From Bog-756 sp963776225 (GTDB lineage: Bacteria; Actinomycetota; Acidimicrobiia; Acidimicrobiales; RAAP-2), in NCBI GenBank assembly GCA_963776225.1, contig CAVZLL010000003.1, positions 868,001 through 932,000 on the forward strand: a stretch of DNA of 64,000 nucleotides. Direction: 5' to 3'. Below the pieces are notes generated by a model that was not told the origin of the DNA, did not search any database, and worked only from the letters and a program-made list of their open reading frames with translations. Both the position numbers and the translations under genes were made by a program. Positions 24,961 to 34,043 of the stretch are shown one piece after another (positions within the stretch are counted from its first letter, which is position 1; the number at the start of each line of letters is the position of its first letter).

Positions 24961-26667
24961 ATGGAGAATCCTCCCGAACCCACACCTGACCGACGTCCGA
25001 TCCCGCTGGGTCCCGACGTCGACGTGGTCATCGTCGGTGCGGGCATGACCGGTATCTGGCAGCTGTACCGCGCCCGTGAGGCCGGCTTCTCGGTACAGCT
25101 GGTGGAGGCGGGCGGCGGTGTGGGCGGGACCTGGTACTGGAACCGCTATCCGGGTGCCCGGTTCGACTCCGAGAGCTACACCTACGCCTATCTCTTCTCG
25201 CGGGAGCTGTTCGACGAATGGGAGTGGCAGGAACACTTCGCCGAGCAGCCGGAGACCGAGCGGTATCTCAACCACGTGGTCGACCGGTTCGACCTGCGGC
25301 GCCACATGCGCTTCGACGCCCGGGTGACCTCGGCCACCTTCGACGAGGTGTCGGCGACCTGGACCGTGGCCACCAGCGACGGTGTCGAGCTGCGGACCCG
25401 GTTCCTCGTCGCCGCGACCGGCGTCCTCTCGGTTCCCTTCTTCCCGGACGTGCCGGGGCGCGACGATTTCGGCGGGGAGTCCTACCACACCGGGCGATGG
25501 CCGGCCACGCCGGTCGACTTCACGGGCAAGCGGGTGGCGGTGATCGGTACCGGGTCGAGCGGAGTGCAGATCGTGCCCGCCATCGCCGGCGACGTCGCCT
25601 CGCTCACCGTCTACCAGCGCAGCGCCAACTGGTGCACCCCCCTCAACAACGCACCGATCACGCCCGGGGAACAGGCGGAGTTGAGGGCAGGGTTCGAATC
25701 GATGCGTGCGGTGCTGAACACCTCTCCGACCGGATTCCTCCACAAGGAGCACGATCGCGCCACGTTCGACGACTCCGAGGACCAACGGCGCGAATTCTTC
25801 GAGACGATGTGGCGGAGCCCCGGCTTCTCGAAGCTCACCAGCAACTACACCGACGTGCTGTTCGATCCGGTCGCCAACGCCGAGTGGTGCGGGTTCATCG
25901 CCGAGAAGATCCGGGACATCGTCGAGGACCCGGAGACCGCGGAGAAGCTGATCCCGAAGGACCATCGCTTCGGCGAGAAGCGGCCCCCGTTCGTGACCGG
26001 ATACTACGAGGCGTTCAACCGACCCGAGGTCTCGCTGGTCGACCTCGAGGAGACGCCGATCCTGCGGATGACCGAATGCGGGATAGAGACGGCTGAGGGG
26101 GAGCGCCGGTTCGATGTGGTCGTCTGGGCGACCGGCTTCGACTTCGGCACCGGGGCGCTCAACCGGATGGGGATCCGTGGTCGGAAGGGCCTTGCACTCG
26201 AGGATCATTGGGCAGACGGTCCGAAGACGTTCCTCGGGGTCCAGACCACCGAGTTCCCCAACTTCTTCTTCCCCGGGGGCCCGCACGCGGCCGCCGGCAA
26301 CAACCCCCGGTACAACGGAGACCAGGTGGACTTCATCACCGACGCGCTCGTCTTCGTCCGCGAGCACGGCTTCGACTCGATAGAGGTGGATCCCGCCGCC
26401 GAGGAGGAGTGGACCACCATGGTCGACGAAGGCGTGGTGAACTCACCGTTCGGCGAGAGCAGCTACTTCTTCGGGTCGAACATCCCGGGGAAACCACGCA
26501 AGTACCTGCTGAACTCGGGCGGCCGGCCGAAGCTGTTCAAGGAGATCGCCAAGGTCCTCCGGAGCGACTACAAGGCGTTCCGACTCTCGCGGACGTCAGG
26601 AGATCGTGGCCGAACGGCAGCGGGAAGTGCGGGTGCGACTCCGACGAGCCGATCGGACGCGCCCTGA
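24961..26667 (+). CDS. Flavin-containing Baeyer-Villiger-type monooxygenase
   Basis: This protein of about 568 residues has the FAD Rossmann motif GAGMTG (26-31), the GTWYWNRYPGARFDSES stretch typical of type I Baeyer-Villiger enzymes, the fingerprint FGGESYHTGRWP (F170, G172, H176, W180, P181), and the NADPH motif GTGSSG. It should insert oxygen next to a ketone to form an ester or lactone. An in-frame GTG at 24949 is an alternative start. The C-terminal 25 residues are low-complexity and basic. It is divergent from the Rieske operon and shares its family 2 operator. Confidence 0.93.
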   Translation: MENPPEPTPDRRPIPLGPDVDVVIVGAGMTGIWQLYRAREAGFSVQLVEAGGGVGGTWYWNRYPGARFDSESYTYAYLFSRELFDEWEWQEHFAEQPETERYLNHVVDRFDLRRHMRFDARVTSATFDEVSATWTVATSDGVELRTRFLVAATGVLSVPFFPDVPGRDDFGGESYHTGRWPATPVDFTGKRVAVIGTGSSGVQIVPAIAGDVASLTVYQRSANWCTPLNNAPITPGEQAELRAGFESMRAVLNTSPTGFLHKEHDRATFDDSEDQRREFFETMWRSPGFSKLTSNYTDVLFDPVANAEWCGFIAEKIRDIVEDPETAEKLIPKDHRFGEKRPPFVTGYYEAFNRPEVSLVDLEETPILRMTECGIETAEGERRFDVVVWATGFDFGTGALNRMGIRGRKGLALEDHWADGPKTFLGVQTTEFPNFFFPGGPHAAAGNNPRYNGDQVDFITDALVFVREHGFDSIEVDPAAEEEWTTMVDEGVVNSPFGESSYFFGSNIPGKPRKYLLNSGGRPKLFKEIAKVLRSDYKAFRLSRTSGDRGRTAAGSAGATPTSRSDAP

Positions 26668-26684
26668 CCCGCTACCGTGATCCT

Positions 26685-26951
26685 GTGAGCAGCCCGCGAC
26701 TACCCGGTGGGGTGGTGCACCGGCTTCCAGGAGACCTGCGCAAGACGCTCATCGCCAACCCCACCGCGCTCGCTGCCTGGAAGGACATCACGCCTCTTGC
26801 CCGCAACGAGTTCATCTGCTGGGTAGAGGATGCCAAGCAGGAGATGACCCGAGAACGCCGCATTCGCCGGACCAAGGAGGAGCTGGAAGAAGGCCAGCGT
26901 CGGCCCTGCTGCTGGCCGGGGTGCGCGCACCGCGAGCGGACCGGCCGGTGA
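26685..26951 (+). CDS. YdeI/OmpD-associated-type small protein
   Basis: This 88-residue protein (GTG start) matches the C-terminal YdeI/OmpD-associated domain: LPGDLRKTLIANPTALAAWK, then RNEFICWVEDAKQEMTRERR and RIRRTKEELEEG. It ends in a short Cys-rich tail, RRPCCWPGCAHR, often seen in actinobacterial members. No enzymatic role is established for the family. It is 17 bp downstream of the flavoprotein but looks functionally unrelated, and marks the beginning of the accessory stretch. Confidence 0.8.
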   Translation: MSSPRLPGGVVHRLPGDLRKTLIANPTALAAWKDITPLARNEFICWVEDAKQEMTRERRIRRTKEELEEGQRRPCCWPGCAHRERTGR

Positions 26952-26977
26952 CCGTATCAGGACCGGACGACGGAGAC

Positions 26978-27010
26978 TGACTCGCGGAAACCCGCTGACG
27001 GGTCGAGTCA
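26978..27010. terminator. Bulged hairpin after YdeI-like gene
   Basis: TGACTCG (26978-26984) pairs with CGAGTCA (27004-27010), and inside it ACCCG (26990-26994) pairs with CGGGT (26999-27003) around CTGA; five bases bulge on the left. It lies 27 bp after a stop codon, in a good position for a terminator, but lacks a U-tract. Confidence 0.4.
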
Positions 27011-27037
27011 ACCGCCGAGAGTGATTCGCGGCGTGAC

Positions 27038-28105
27038 GTGCCACGCAGCTATCGTCGGATGGCGATGTTGCTCCTCCCCGAAGCTGGGGGTCCCAGCGAC
27101 CCGGTGACCGCCACCATCGACCGTTGGCCCGGCTCGGTGCGCAGGACGTCAACCATTGACACGGCACGACCCGACGGATTCCAGGGTGCTCTGGTCATGA
27201 CCGCCCGGGCACGCGACCTCCGGACGGCTTCCGACGCGACGTCGGTGGTCATCGACCAGGTCGACCTCTCGCTGCGGGTCGACGGATCGAACCGGCAGGT
27301 TGTCTCGATCGCCTCGACTCCCGCTCTCCCGGGCTTGGATCAGCTGATCGGGAGTCCGGTCGGCCCGGGCTTCCGGTCGCGGGCAAATGAGGTCTGCCCC
27401 GGTGAGCGCGAGACCGGCACCCTGCTCCACCTGTTGTTGGACGACCTCCCCGGAGCCGCCCTGGTCTCGGGTTACTCAGCACAGCGGGGCGGGGTGCTCG
27501 ATCAGCCTCGACGGATGCCGGAGCCAGCCGCCGCGAGCTCGTCGGTCCTGGCCCGGGTGATGGCATCCCACGACGACCTCTGCGCCGGATGGGCTCACGA
27601 CGCCACCTTGATGGTGACGGTCCGCTCCTCGGGCGAGATCCCGGTCTCGACGGGGCCGCCGGCCCCGTCGCTCGAGCGGCAGGACGACCCGATGGCCTGG
27701 CACGCGATGCCGGCCCTCCCTGCCCACGCCATGCGCCGTCGCCGCCGACTCGACGTGATGCCCCCGAGCAGCTCGGAGGGGGCGCACCGCTTCGATGCCC
27801 ACTTCCGTGACAGCCACATGGACCAGGATGGAGCCGAGTGGGTCGTGCACGAGTACTCCGCGACCGGCACGTTCGACATCGTCGGTGGCAGGGTGCTCGA
27901 CATCGGGGCCGAGGCCCGCGTGCTCCCGTGGATGGAATGCCCAGGGGCGGTGGCCAGCGCTCAGCGGTTGTCCGGCATGCCCATCGCCGAGCTCCGGGCC
28001 CGCGTGCGACGCGAGTTCACCGGAATCTCCACCTGCACCCACCTCAATGACACCCTGCGGTCGCTCGGTGATCTGGAGGTCCTGGTCGGGCAGCTGTCGG
28101 ACTGA
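27038..28105 (+). CDS. DUF2889-family protein
   Basis: This 355-residue protein (GTG start) ends in the DUF2889 signature: ARVLPWMECPGAVASAQRL, then IAELRARVRREFTGISTCTHLNDTLRSLGDL. Cys and His in these two segments look conserved and could bind a metal, but the family has no assigned reaction. DUF2889 genes often occur in actinobacterial and proteobacterial aromatic or lipid catabolism regions. No membrane segment or signal peptide is visible. It stands alone with gaps on both sides. Confidence 0.8.
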   Translation: MPRSYRRMAMLLLPEAGGPSDPVTATIDRWPGSVRRTSTIDTARPDGFQGALVMTARARDLRTASDATSVVIDQVDLSLRVDGSNRQVVSIASTPALPGLDQLIGSPVGPGFRSRANEVCPGERETGTLLHLLLDDLPGAALVSGYSAQRGGVLDQPRRMPEPAAASSSVLARVMASHDDLCAGWAHDATLMVTVRSSGEIPVSTGPPAPSLERQDDPMAWHAMPALPAHAMRRRRRLDVMPPSSSEGAHRFDAHFRDSHMDQDGAEWVVHEYSATGTFDIVGGRVLDIGAEARVLPWMECPGAVASAQRLSGMPIAELRARVRREFTGISTCTHLNDTLRSLGDLEVLVGQLSD

Positions 28106-28373
28106 CAGGGACCGCTGACGAGAGGTCCACCCCGGCTGGATCGGCGGGCGGATCGGTGCGGCATGTTACTCGTGATCGACGAACTCGACCAGGTCCGGTC
28201 GAACCAGATCTTGTCGACTGGTCGTCCTCGAGTGCACGAAAGCAGTCGCCCGTGCAGCCTGGTTCCGCTGAGGACCAGAATGGCCAGGTGGGTGACGGCG
28301 TCCGTAGCTTCCGGTCCGGTTGAGAGCGCCGGTGCATCGGAGCCAACGAAACGGTCGACTCGGCACCCGGCAG

Positions 28374-29351
28374 ATGCGGGTCGGCGTCATCGGGACCGGA
28401 TTCGGATCCCGGGTGGTCGCCAGTGCATTCCGGGAAGCGGGATGCGAGGTGGTCGATGTCGTCACCGCCCGCGATCCGGAGGCCGTGCTCGCGCTCTGTC
28501 GTTCCCGGATTGATCTGGTCGCGGTCCATTCGCCGCCGTTCCTCCATGCAGAGCACGTTGCTTGGGCGATCGACGCCGGTCGTGCTGTGCTGTGTGAGAA
28601 GCCGTTCGGCGTGTCGGTCAGTGAAGCGACAGCCATGGCCGAGGCTGCCGACGCCAGCGGGGTCGCCAACTTCGTGAACTTCGAGTTCCGCTGTCAACCG
28701 GCACGTCTGGCGATGGCAGAGCTGCTCGCATCTGGTGTCATCGGGTCACCGGAGCATCTGGCGTACACCGCCTACACCTCGGGATCCCGCATCCCACTCC
28801 GACCGTGGGGATGGCTCTTCGATCGGTCCCGCGGAGGTGGTTGGATCGGAGCCTTCGGTGCCCACGCCATCGACCTCATCCGCTGGTTGCTCGGGGACAT
28901 CACCGTGGCGGGTGCGGCGACGTGGATCGTCGTTCCTCAGCGACCCGACGCCGATGGGACCATGCGGCAATGCGACGCAGAGGATTCCTTCGCCGGCTGG
29001 GTCGAGCTTCGCTCAGGGGCAACGGCGACAGTCAACTCTTCCTTTGCGGCAGGAGCATCGGTAACCCCGCGCATCGTCGTTCTCGGTTCGGAGGGTGCGA
29101 TCGAGAACATCGGGGACGCGCGCGTCGTGGTTCGCCGGGGGGACGGATCGACGGAGCAACTGGAGTTCGAGCCACGGGCCGGCGATCCGCACGCCGAGGC
29201 AATGGTCGCATGGGCGGCCGCGATCCGTGACTCGGTGCTCACCGCGCAGCCGATCGGGCCCTCCTTTGCCGATGGGCTCGCCTGCATGCAGGTCATGGAG
29301 CAGTGGCGGACGGTGCCGACTCGCCGGGATGTGCCTCCGATCGCCGGATGA
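28374..29351 (+). CDS. Gfo/Idh/MocA-family oxidoreductase
   Basis: This 325-residue NAD(P)-dependent oxidoreductase begins with the Rossmann motif RVGVIGTGFGSRVV and has the family's EKP signature at residues 75-77 (VLCEKPFG). The C-terminal alpha/beta domain includes GGGWIGAFGAHAIDLIRWLLG, where the His/Asp pair lines the sugar or polyol pocket. The substrate is likely a sugar, inositol or similar polyol and has no evident link to the surrounding aromatic catabolism. The ATG at 28374 is used because upstream codons show no family similarity. A 268-bp gap with no recognisable feature precedes it. Confidence 0.9.
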   Translation: MRVGVIGTGFGSRVVASAFREAGCEVVDVVTARDPEAVLALCRSRIDLVAVHSPPFLHAEHVAWAIDAGRAVLCEKPFGVSVSEATAMAEAADASGVANFVNFEFRCQPARLAMAELLASGVIGSPEHLAYTAYTSGSRIPLRPWGWLFDRSRGGGWIGAFGAHAIDLIRWLLGDITVAGAATWIVVPQRPDADGTMRQCDAEDSFAGWVELRSGATATVNSSFAAGASVTPRIVVLGSEGAIENIGDARVVVRRGDGSTEQLEFEPRAGDPHAEAMVAWAAAIRDSVLTAQPIGPSFADGLACMQVMEQWRTVPTRRDVPPIAG

Positions 29352-29370
29352 ATCTGCGTACTCTTGCGAA

Positions 29371-29919
29371 ATGCGACCCCTTCGGTACTCCATCAACGTC
29401 ACGTTGGACGGGTGCTGCGATCATGCTGCAATCCCCGCAGACGAAGAGTTGCATCGTCACGCGGCGGAGAGCCTCAATCAGGCCGATGCCCTTCTCTTTG
29501 GCCGGGTGCTCTACGAAATGATGGAATCAGCGTGGCGGCCGCCGGCGCCCACGGAATCGAGACCTGAATCGATTGAACGCTTCGCCCAGACGATCAACTC
29601 GGCAAAGAAGTACGTCGTGTCGAGCACCCTGGAGCAGGTCGATTGGAACGCGGAACTCCTGCGCGGGGATCTGGGCAAGGCCGTCCAGCACCTCAAGCGA
29701 GAGCCGGGCAACGGCCTGTTCGTGGGAGGTGTCACGCTGCCACTGGCGTTGACGGAGCTGGGATTGATCGACGAGTACGAGTTCGTGGTGCATCCCAGGC
29801 TGGCGGGCCACGGGCCGAGGTTGTTCGCAGGGCTGCCGAGGCATGTCGACTTGAAGCTCGTGAGCCGGATCGAGTACGGCTCTGGGGCAGTGGCGATGCG
29901 ATACGAGCCGAGAAGGTAA
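29371..29919 (+). CDS. RibD C-terminal/dihydrofolate-reductase-like protein
   Basis: This 182-residue protein has the RibD C-terminal (YwjB-like) fold: it begins MRPLRYSINVTLDGCCDHAA, followed by ADALLFGRVLYEMMESAW, KKYVVSSTLEQVDWNAELL, LFVGGVTLPLALTELGLIDEY and a closing RIEYGSGAVAMRYEPR strand. Members bind NADPH, and a few reduce small molecules; most, including this type, lack an assigned substrate. It follows the Gfo/Idh gene by 19 bp and is probably co-transcribed with it. Confidence 0.88.
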   Translation: MRPLRYSINVTLDGCCDHAAIPADEELHRHAAESLNQADALLFGRVLYEMMESAWRPPAPTESRPESIERFAQTINSAKKYVVSSTLEQVDWNAELLRGDLGKAVQHLKREPGNGLFVGGVTLPLALTELGLIDEYEFVVHPRLAGHGPRLFAGLPRHVDLKLVSRIEYGSGAVAMRYEPRR

Positions 29920-30114
29920 CCATCGAGCATCCGCGCCCGAGCCGGCCGCATCGTGGAGGCCTGGTTCGCGGCTCTTGCGCCTCTGACCGGGTCCGGTGCA
30001 CCGTTGCGGCCCGACAATGCCTTGGGCTGGCGCACCTCCCGAGCCGGCCCGGTATGCGAACGAGCAAGCCCCTCCAGCGGGCCGATCGACACCGATGGTC
30101 CCCCCACCGCGGTT

Positions 30115-30420
30115 TCAGGTGGTCACGATGGTCGCAGCGAGTGCCATCCGATGGTCCTTCGACCATGGTGGACCCAGAGCTCTGCGCGGACCACGGAGCA
30201 CTTCGTCCGCTCGCTCGCCCAGGATGACGGCAGCTTCGGCCTCCACTCGTCTGGCGTCGTAGGTACGGACGACCCAACCGCGTGCCTGAGCGAGTTCGGC
30301 CATCACCTTGCAATACATGACGGAGTCGGCCCGGCTCTCGTACGGCGCTCGGCGTTGAACGGCGATGTCCTCCGGAAAGTCGGATGGCCACCCCCGAACC
30401 CAGGTTGATGAACTGCACCC
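30115..30420 (-). pseudogene. C-terminal remnant of a conserved hypothetical protein
   Basis: The open segment reads PSDFPEDIAVQRRAPYESRA, then SVMYCKVMAELAQARGWVV, RTYDARRVEAEAAVILGE and GPPWSKDHRMALAA. The composition and helix pattern look genuinely coding, and resemble the C-terminus of an actinobacterial hypothetical protein I cannot name with certainty. A stop at 30421-30423 cuts the frame and no start codon lies near it apart from the ATG at 30318, so the N-terminus is missing. The break coincides with the truncated N-terminus of the VOC fragment on the other strand. Confidence 0.5.
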
Positions 30421-30625
30421 TCAGCCCTTCACCATTGCCGGTTGGCGCGTGCCCGACATGGGAGGGGCAATCAACATCCTGGCGACCCGAGGGGTCGCCT
30501 TCATCAGGTACGAGGGCATGGAACAAGACGCAGACGGCATCTGGTGGACGCCCGGCGGGGATCAGGTCGCCTGGTTCAGAGACCCCGATGGCAACACTCT
30601 CTCGCTCACCCACTTCGCCGAGTAG
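30410..30625 (+). pseudogene. Truncated VOC-superfamily (glyoxalase-like) gene
   Basis: The frame ending at 30625 encodes the second half of a vicinal-oxygen-chelate domain: AGWRVPDMGGAINILATRGV, then VAFIRYEGMEQDADGIWWTP, and VAWFRDPDGNTLSLTHF with the usual metal Glu/His region partly changed. Only about 70 residues are present, against roughly 125 for a complete protein, and nothing resembling the N-terminal half is found upstream in any frame. The gene was probably cut by a deletion near 30410, where the minus-strand remnant also begins. Confidence 0.6.
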
Positions 30626-30656
30626 GAACGACGGCGAGCGCACATCTCGTGCCCGC

Positions 30657-31511
30657 TCACAGTTCCATCAGCGCAGGCGCCAGTTCTCGGTAGACCGTGA
30701 GCGGGAATGAACCGTGAGGGGCGAGGACCTGGATGCAGACATGATCCGCGCCGGCTTCGCGGTGCTGACGTACGCGAGCGGCGATTCCGTCCGCTTCACC
30801 CCAGGCCACAACCGCATCGATGAGTCGGTCGCTTCCGCCTCCTGCAAGGTCGTCGTCTCCGAAGCCGAGTGAGCGGAGATTGTTGGCGTAGTTCGGCAAG
30901 GAGAGATAGCCCGTCGTGAATCCCCTGGCTGCCTCCCGCGCCGTGCTCGGGTCCTTCTCCAGCACCACGGTGACCTCAGGAGCCAGCACCGCGTGGGCTC
31001 CCAAGACCTCGCGGGCTCGAAATGTGTGTTCGACGGGTACGAAGTAGGGGTGGGCACCAGCGGCTCGGTCGGCTGCCAGTTGCAGCATCCGAGGCCTCAG
31101 GGCGGCGAGCAACCTGCGCTCGCTCGCCACCGACGGCCCGGCCGTGTCGAGGGCATCGAGGTACTCGACCATGTGGCTGTACGGACGGGTGTAGTTCTCG
31201 ACGATCGGTGCATGGCTCGCTCCGAGACCGAGGACGAACCGGTCCGGATGGCGGAGATCGAGGTCCGTGACGGCCAGGGTGATCTCGTCCGGGGTCGTTG
31301 ACCAGATGCTCACGATCCCGCTGACCACGATCATCGAGTTGGTCGCTCCGAGCAGTCGTTCGAAATGGGGGGACAGCCCCGGTTGGAACCCGCCCGACGA
31401 CCACAGTGCTGTGTAGCCAAGCTCCTCCAACTCGGCTGCTACATCGTCTGAAGGATGATCCGGTGTCCGCCAAGCACCACTCCACCACACGCCCACTGGT
31501 CCGAGATCCAC
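30657..31511 (-). CDS. LLM-class F420-dependent oxidoreductase
   Basis: This 284-residue luciferase-like protein (GTG start, TIGR03620-like) begins LGPVGVWWSGAW and includes ELEELGYTALWSSGGFQPGL, SIWSTTPDEITLAVTDLDLR, RFVLGLGASHAPIVENYTRP and RGFTTGYLSLPNYANNLRSL. These are the usual markers of actinobacterial F420 enzymes of unknown substrate. It stands alone; the downstream side abuts the VOC fragment and the upstream gap (31512-31693) has no recognised feature. Confidence 0.88.
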   Translation of the reverse strand: MDLGPVGVWWSGAWRTPDHPSDDVAAELEELGYTALWSSGGFQPGLSPHFERLLGATNSMIVVSGIVSIWSTTPDEITLAVTDLDLRHPDRFVLGLGASHAPIVENYTRPYSHMVEYLDALDTAGPSVASERRLLAALRPRMLQLAADRAAGAHPYFVPVEHTFRAREVLGAHAVLAPEVTVVLEKDPSTAREAARGFTTGYLSLPNYANNLRSLGFGDDDLAGGGSDRLIDAVVAWGEADGIAARVRQHREAGADHVCIQVLAPHGSFPLTVYRELAPALMEL

Positions 31512-31693
31512 CTGATTACGCTACCCGGACCGATGTCGTCGTTGTGGGGAGGGGAGCAATCGCTTGGCCGCCGGGTCAGGGGGCGTACAGGGTGCCGGCC
31601 CTGAGGGCAGGCTCCGCACGTCCAGCCACTACCCAGGGTGTTCCACCGTGCGGCCCCTCGTACGTGTTGACCGATGCTCTGATGGGCGGCAGG

Positions 31694-32152
31694 TTACGAG
31701 CCCTCGGCGACCGCCTTGACCCGTTCGAGGGTGGAGAGCATGTCACGTTGGTTGCGACGCTCCCGCAGGAAGCCACCGAGCGGGCGCCAGATCTTGGTGA
31801 AGAGGTTGTCACCTAGATCGAATGACTCGGTGACGTCGGTGCCTCCATCGTCCGCGGCGCAAAACTCGTAACGCCAGGTATTCACCGGGCGGTCGCCCAT
31901 GATGACCGCGAACTCGAAGACCTCACCGGGCACACACTCGGTGACCTTGCATGTGGTCCAGTAGACGGGCCAGCTCTGGTTGCGCCTTACGTGGCCCCGG
32001 TACCGCGCACCGACCGCGGGGCCGGTCGCGCCGTCGATCCACTCGGCCTCGATCACCTCGGGGCTGTAGTCACCCATCTTGGTGATGTCGCTGACCAGCC
32101 TCCAGACACATTCTGGCGAGGCGTCGACGTGGAGTGTGACCGCAGCGTGCAC
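31694..32152 (-). CDS. SRPBCC (polyketide cyclase/Bet v1-like) protein
   Basis: This 152-residue START/Bet-v1-like protein begins AVTLHVDASPECVWRLVSDI, with GARYRGHVRRNQSWPVYWTT, the WRYEFCAADDGGTDVTESF strands, and a long C-terminal helix. The fold binds hydrophobic ligands in a cavity; members include cyclases, dehydratases and lipid carriers. No catalytic assignment is possible. It is monocistronic, and its length and complete strand-helix order indicate an intact gene. Confidence 0.88.
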   Translation of the reverse strand: MHAAVTLHVDASPECVWRLVSDITKMGDYSPEVIEAEWIDGATGPAVGARYRGHVRRNQSWPVYWTTCKVTECVPGEVFEFAVIMGDRPVNTWRYEFCAADDGGTDVTESFDLGDNLFTKIWRPLGGFLRERRNQRDMLSTLERVKAVAEGS

Positions 32153-32313
32153 GCCAGCACCTTAGGGCGTCGTGCGACGGCTGTCAGACCCCGCAATCTC
32201 ATCCCCTGCAGTGCGGTATGCCGACCATTCGCCTCATTGGGCGGTCGGCCGGTCGCGGGAGCAGGGACATCGTCGAGGCCGATGAGTCCGGTGACCACCA
32301 GCCTTCTTTCGCC

Positions 32314-32700
32314 ATGGCTTCCGATGCGGCGGACGAGGTCGATGGATCAGAAGAAGGCTGGTACCGAGACCCCTACGCCACCCACGGACAACGGTGGGTG
32401 TCGCAGGGTCGTCCGACCAGCTTGGTGAGCGACCGAGGAGTGGAGGGACAGGACGAACCTCCTGACCGGACGCCGTCGCGTCCATTTGTACCGGCGACAA
32501 GTGACGAGAGCTCGTTTGGTCGAGGCATGGTGCGCGCAGATGGTCCACATAGGGAGCCAATACCGAGTCCCTACGACTTTCAAGAAGCTGCACACAGTGC
32601 GGCTGCAGCGATGGCAGGCGCCGCTGGGGGCATGCCCGTGTTGGGCGGCCGCGATTCGATCATGTTCGAGACGGCGTTCGAGCACAATCAGGTGGCGTGA
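32314..32700 (+). CDS. Hypothetical protein with DUF2510-like motif
   Basis: The segment EEGWYRDPYATHGQRWVSQG, followed by RPTSLVSDRGVEGQDEPPD, matches the short DUF2510-like motif found at protein ends in many actinobacteria. The ATG at 32314 gives 128 residues; an earlier ATG at 32218 would add 32 residues of low plausibility. The part after the motif is Ala/Ser-rich and of uncertain reality. No membrane helices are visible. This may be a small intact gene or the rearranged remnant of a larger one. Confidence 0.5.
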   Translation: MASDAADEVDGSEEGWYRDPYATHGQRWVSQGRPTSLVSDRGVEGQDEPPDRTPSRPFVPATSDESSFGRGMVRADGPHREPIPSPYDFQEAAHSAAAAMAGAAGGMPVLGGRDSIMFETAFEHNQVA

Positions 32701-32894
32701 TCACTCGGAGTCCGTATCCGGGCGGCATCCTGCAGCCAGGGGGCGGGCAGGGCAGTCAGTCGGTCCGGGTCCCTCTCCCCGCTGAACTCGGGCACCGTCT
32801 TGTGTAGTGTCTCTCCGATCGAGCATGGCGTGAGCCTGTTGATGACCTCTACAGGCTTCATAGTGGGGATCGCAGTCCGGCGGGGGTAGGCACA

Positions 32895-33659
32895 TTGCAA
32901 TCGACCAGGCGGGACAGAGAAGATTTGCGCTCCACGCTCGTCGAAGAGGGACGCGAGATCCTGCTGACAGAAGGACTCGAGGCTGGTTCAAGCAGCCTCA
33001 CCTTCAAGAGGGTGTTTGACCGGGTCGAAGCGAAGTCGGGCCGGAGAATCACCAACGCATCGGTGATCAAGCGAATCTGGCAGAACCAGGCGGACTTCCA
33101 GGCGGATGTGTTCGCCACCATCGCTCGGGACGAGGAACGGCGGGCCGAGGGGAGTGGCCAGCGGGTAACAGCCATGCTCAGAGAATTCGACATGACGACA
33201 CTTGACTCCCGGAAGCGTGCCCTTCGGGAAGTGTGTCGTGTGGAGGGGAACGCAAGTAGCGAGGCGATGAACGAATCCGCGACCTGGCAATTGTGGATCG
33301 GTGTCATCGGCATGGCAATGTCCACGCCGGCACCGGAATTGCAGACGAGGATCAAGGCAGCTGTTGCAGACGGGTATCTGTCGGTCACGAAATTTTGGAG
33401 CAGGAACTTCCTGGCCCTCATCGGACTACTCGGATTTCGAATCCGTCACCCCTGGTCGATGGACCACTTCAGCACGGCCGCCATCGCATTTGCCGAAGGG
33501 TGTGCACTCCGTCAGTTCGCAAGTGATGAGATCGAGATGGTGGTCCGTGAGACCGGCCCGAACGGGGAAGGTCAGGAGTGGTCGGCGTATGCCAGCGGAA
33601 TGGAAGCTCTTGTTGACCAGTTCCTCGAACCCGATCCCGAGTTCTCACCTTGGCGATGA
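32895..33659 (+). CDS. TetR-like transcriptional regulator
   Basis: This 254-residue protein (TTG start) has a divergent TetR-type helix-turn-helix: SLTFKRVFDRVEAKSGRRIT, then NASVIKRIWQNQADFQADVF. The rest is helical without recognisable ligand motif. It is longer than typical TetR proteins (about 200) and its codon use is less GC-biased than that of the catabolic genes, suggesting acquisition from elsewhere. A gap of 194 bp upstream and 384 bp downstream isolates it, so its target is not obvious. Confidence 0.7.
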   Translation: MQSTRRDREDLRSTLVEEGREILLTEGLEAGSSSLTFKRVFDRVEAKSGRRITNASVIKRIWQNQADFQADVFATIARDEERRAEGSGQRVTAMLREFDMTTLDSRKRALREVCRVEGNASSEAMNESATWQLWIGVIGMAMSTPAPELQTRIKAAVADGYLSVTKFWSRNFLALIGLLGFRIRHPWSMDHFSTAAIAFAEGCALRQFASDEIEMVVRETGPNGEGQEWSAYASGMEALVDQFLEPDPEFSPWR

Positions 33660-34043
33660 GGAGGATCCCAGTTCAACGGCTTCGACTCACTTCCCGGAGC
33701 TCCGCTGTCGCCGTCCAGACGGTGCAGCCATCGCACGGGACCAGTCGCCTCAGGACGCGAGAGCCGGCCCCAGCCAGCAAAACGGAGTCGCGTGACTGCT
33801 CGCCATCACCCCGACATCACAAGCCATCGCACAGAATGTGGAGGTGGGAAGGAACGAGGACGTGGGAGACCTGGTAGGAGCCGCTGAGATCGCCTGGAGC
33901 CCGGATCTGCATCGAGCGCCGGTAGTGCACGACCGGCGGACCCGCTGTCCGAACCCCCCCGAACCGGTGGCCCGCCTGCGATCGGGCCCCATCCGCATCT
34001 GGGCCGACGTCGAGACACGGGCTCGGCCGACCGGACGACTCGG
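33660..34043. other. Intergenic region without recognised feature
   Basis: This 384-bp stretch between the TetR-like regulator and the TMEM175-like gene contains no convincing coding frame on either strand, no tRNA-like fold and no strong inverted repeat. Codon-position GC bias of the kind seen in neighbouring genes is missing. Confidence 0.5.

Noticed and set aside
33660..34043. tRNA or small RNA in the longest gap
   Set aside because: No cloverleaf, CCA end or strong hairpin followed by a U-tract could be found.
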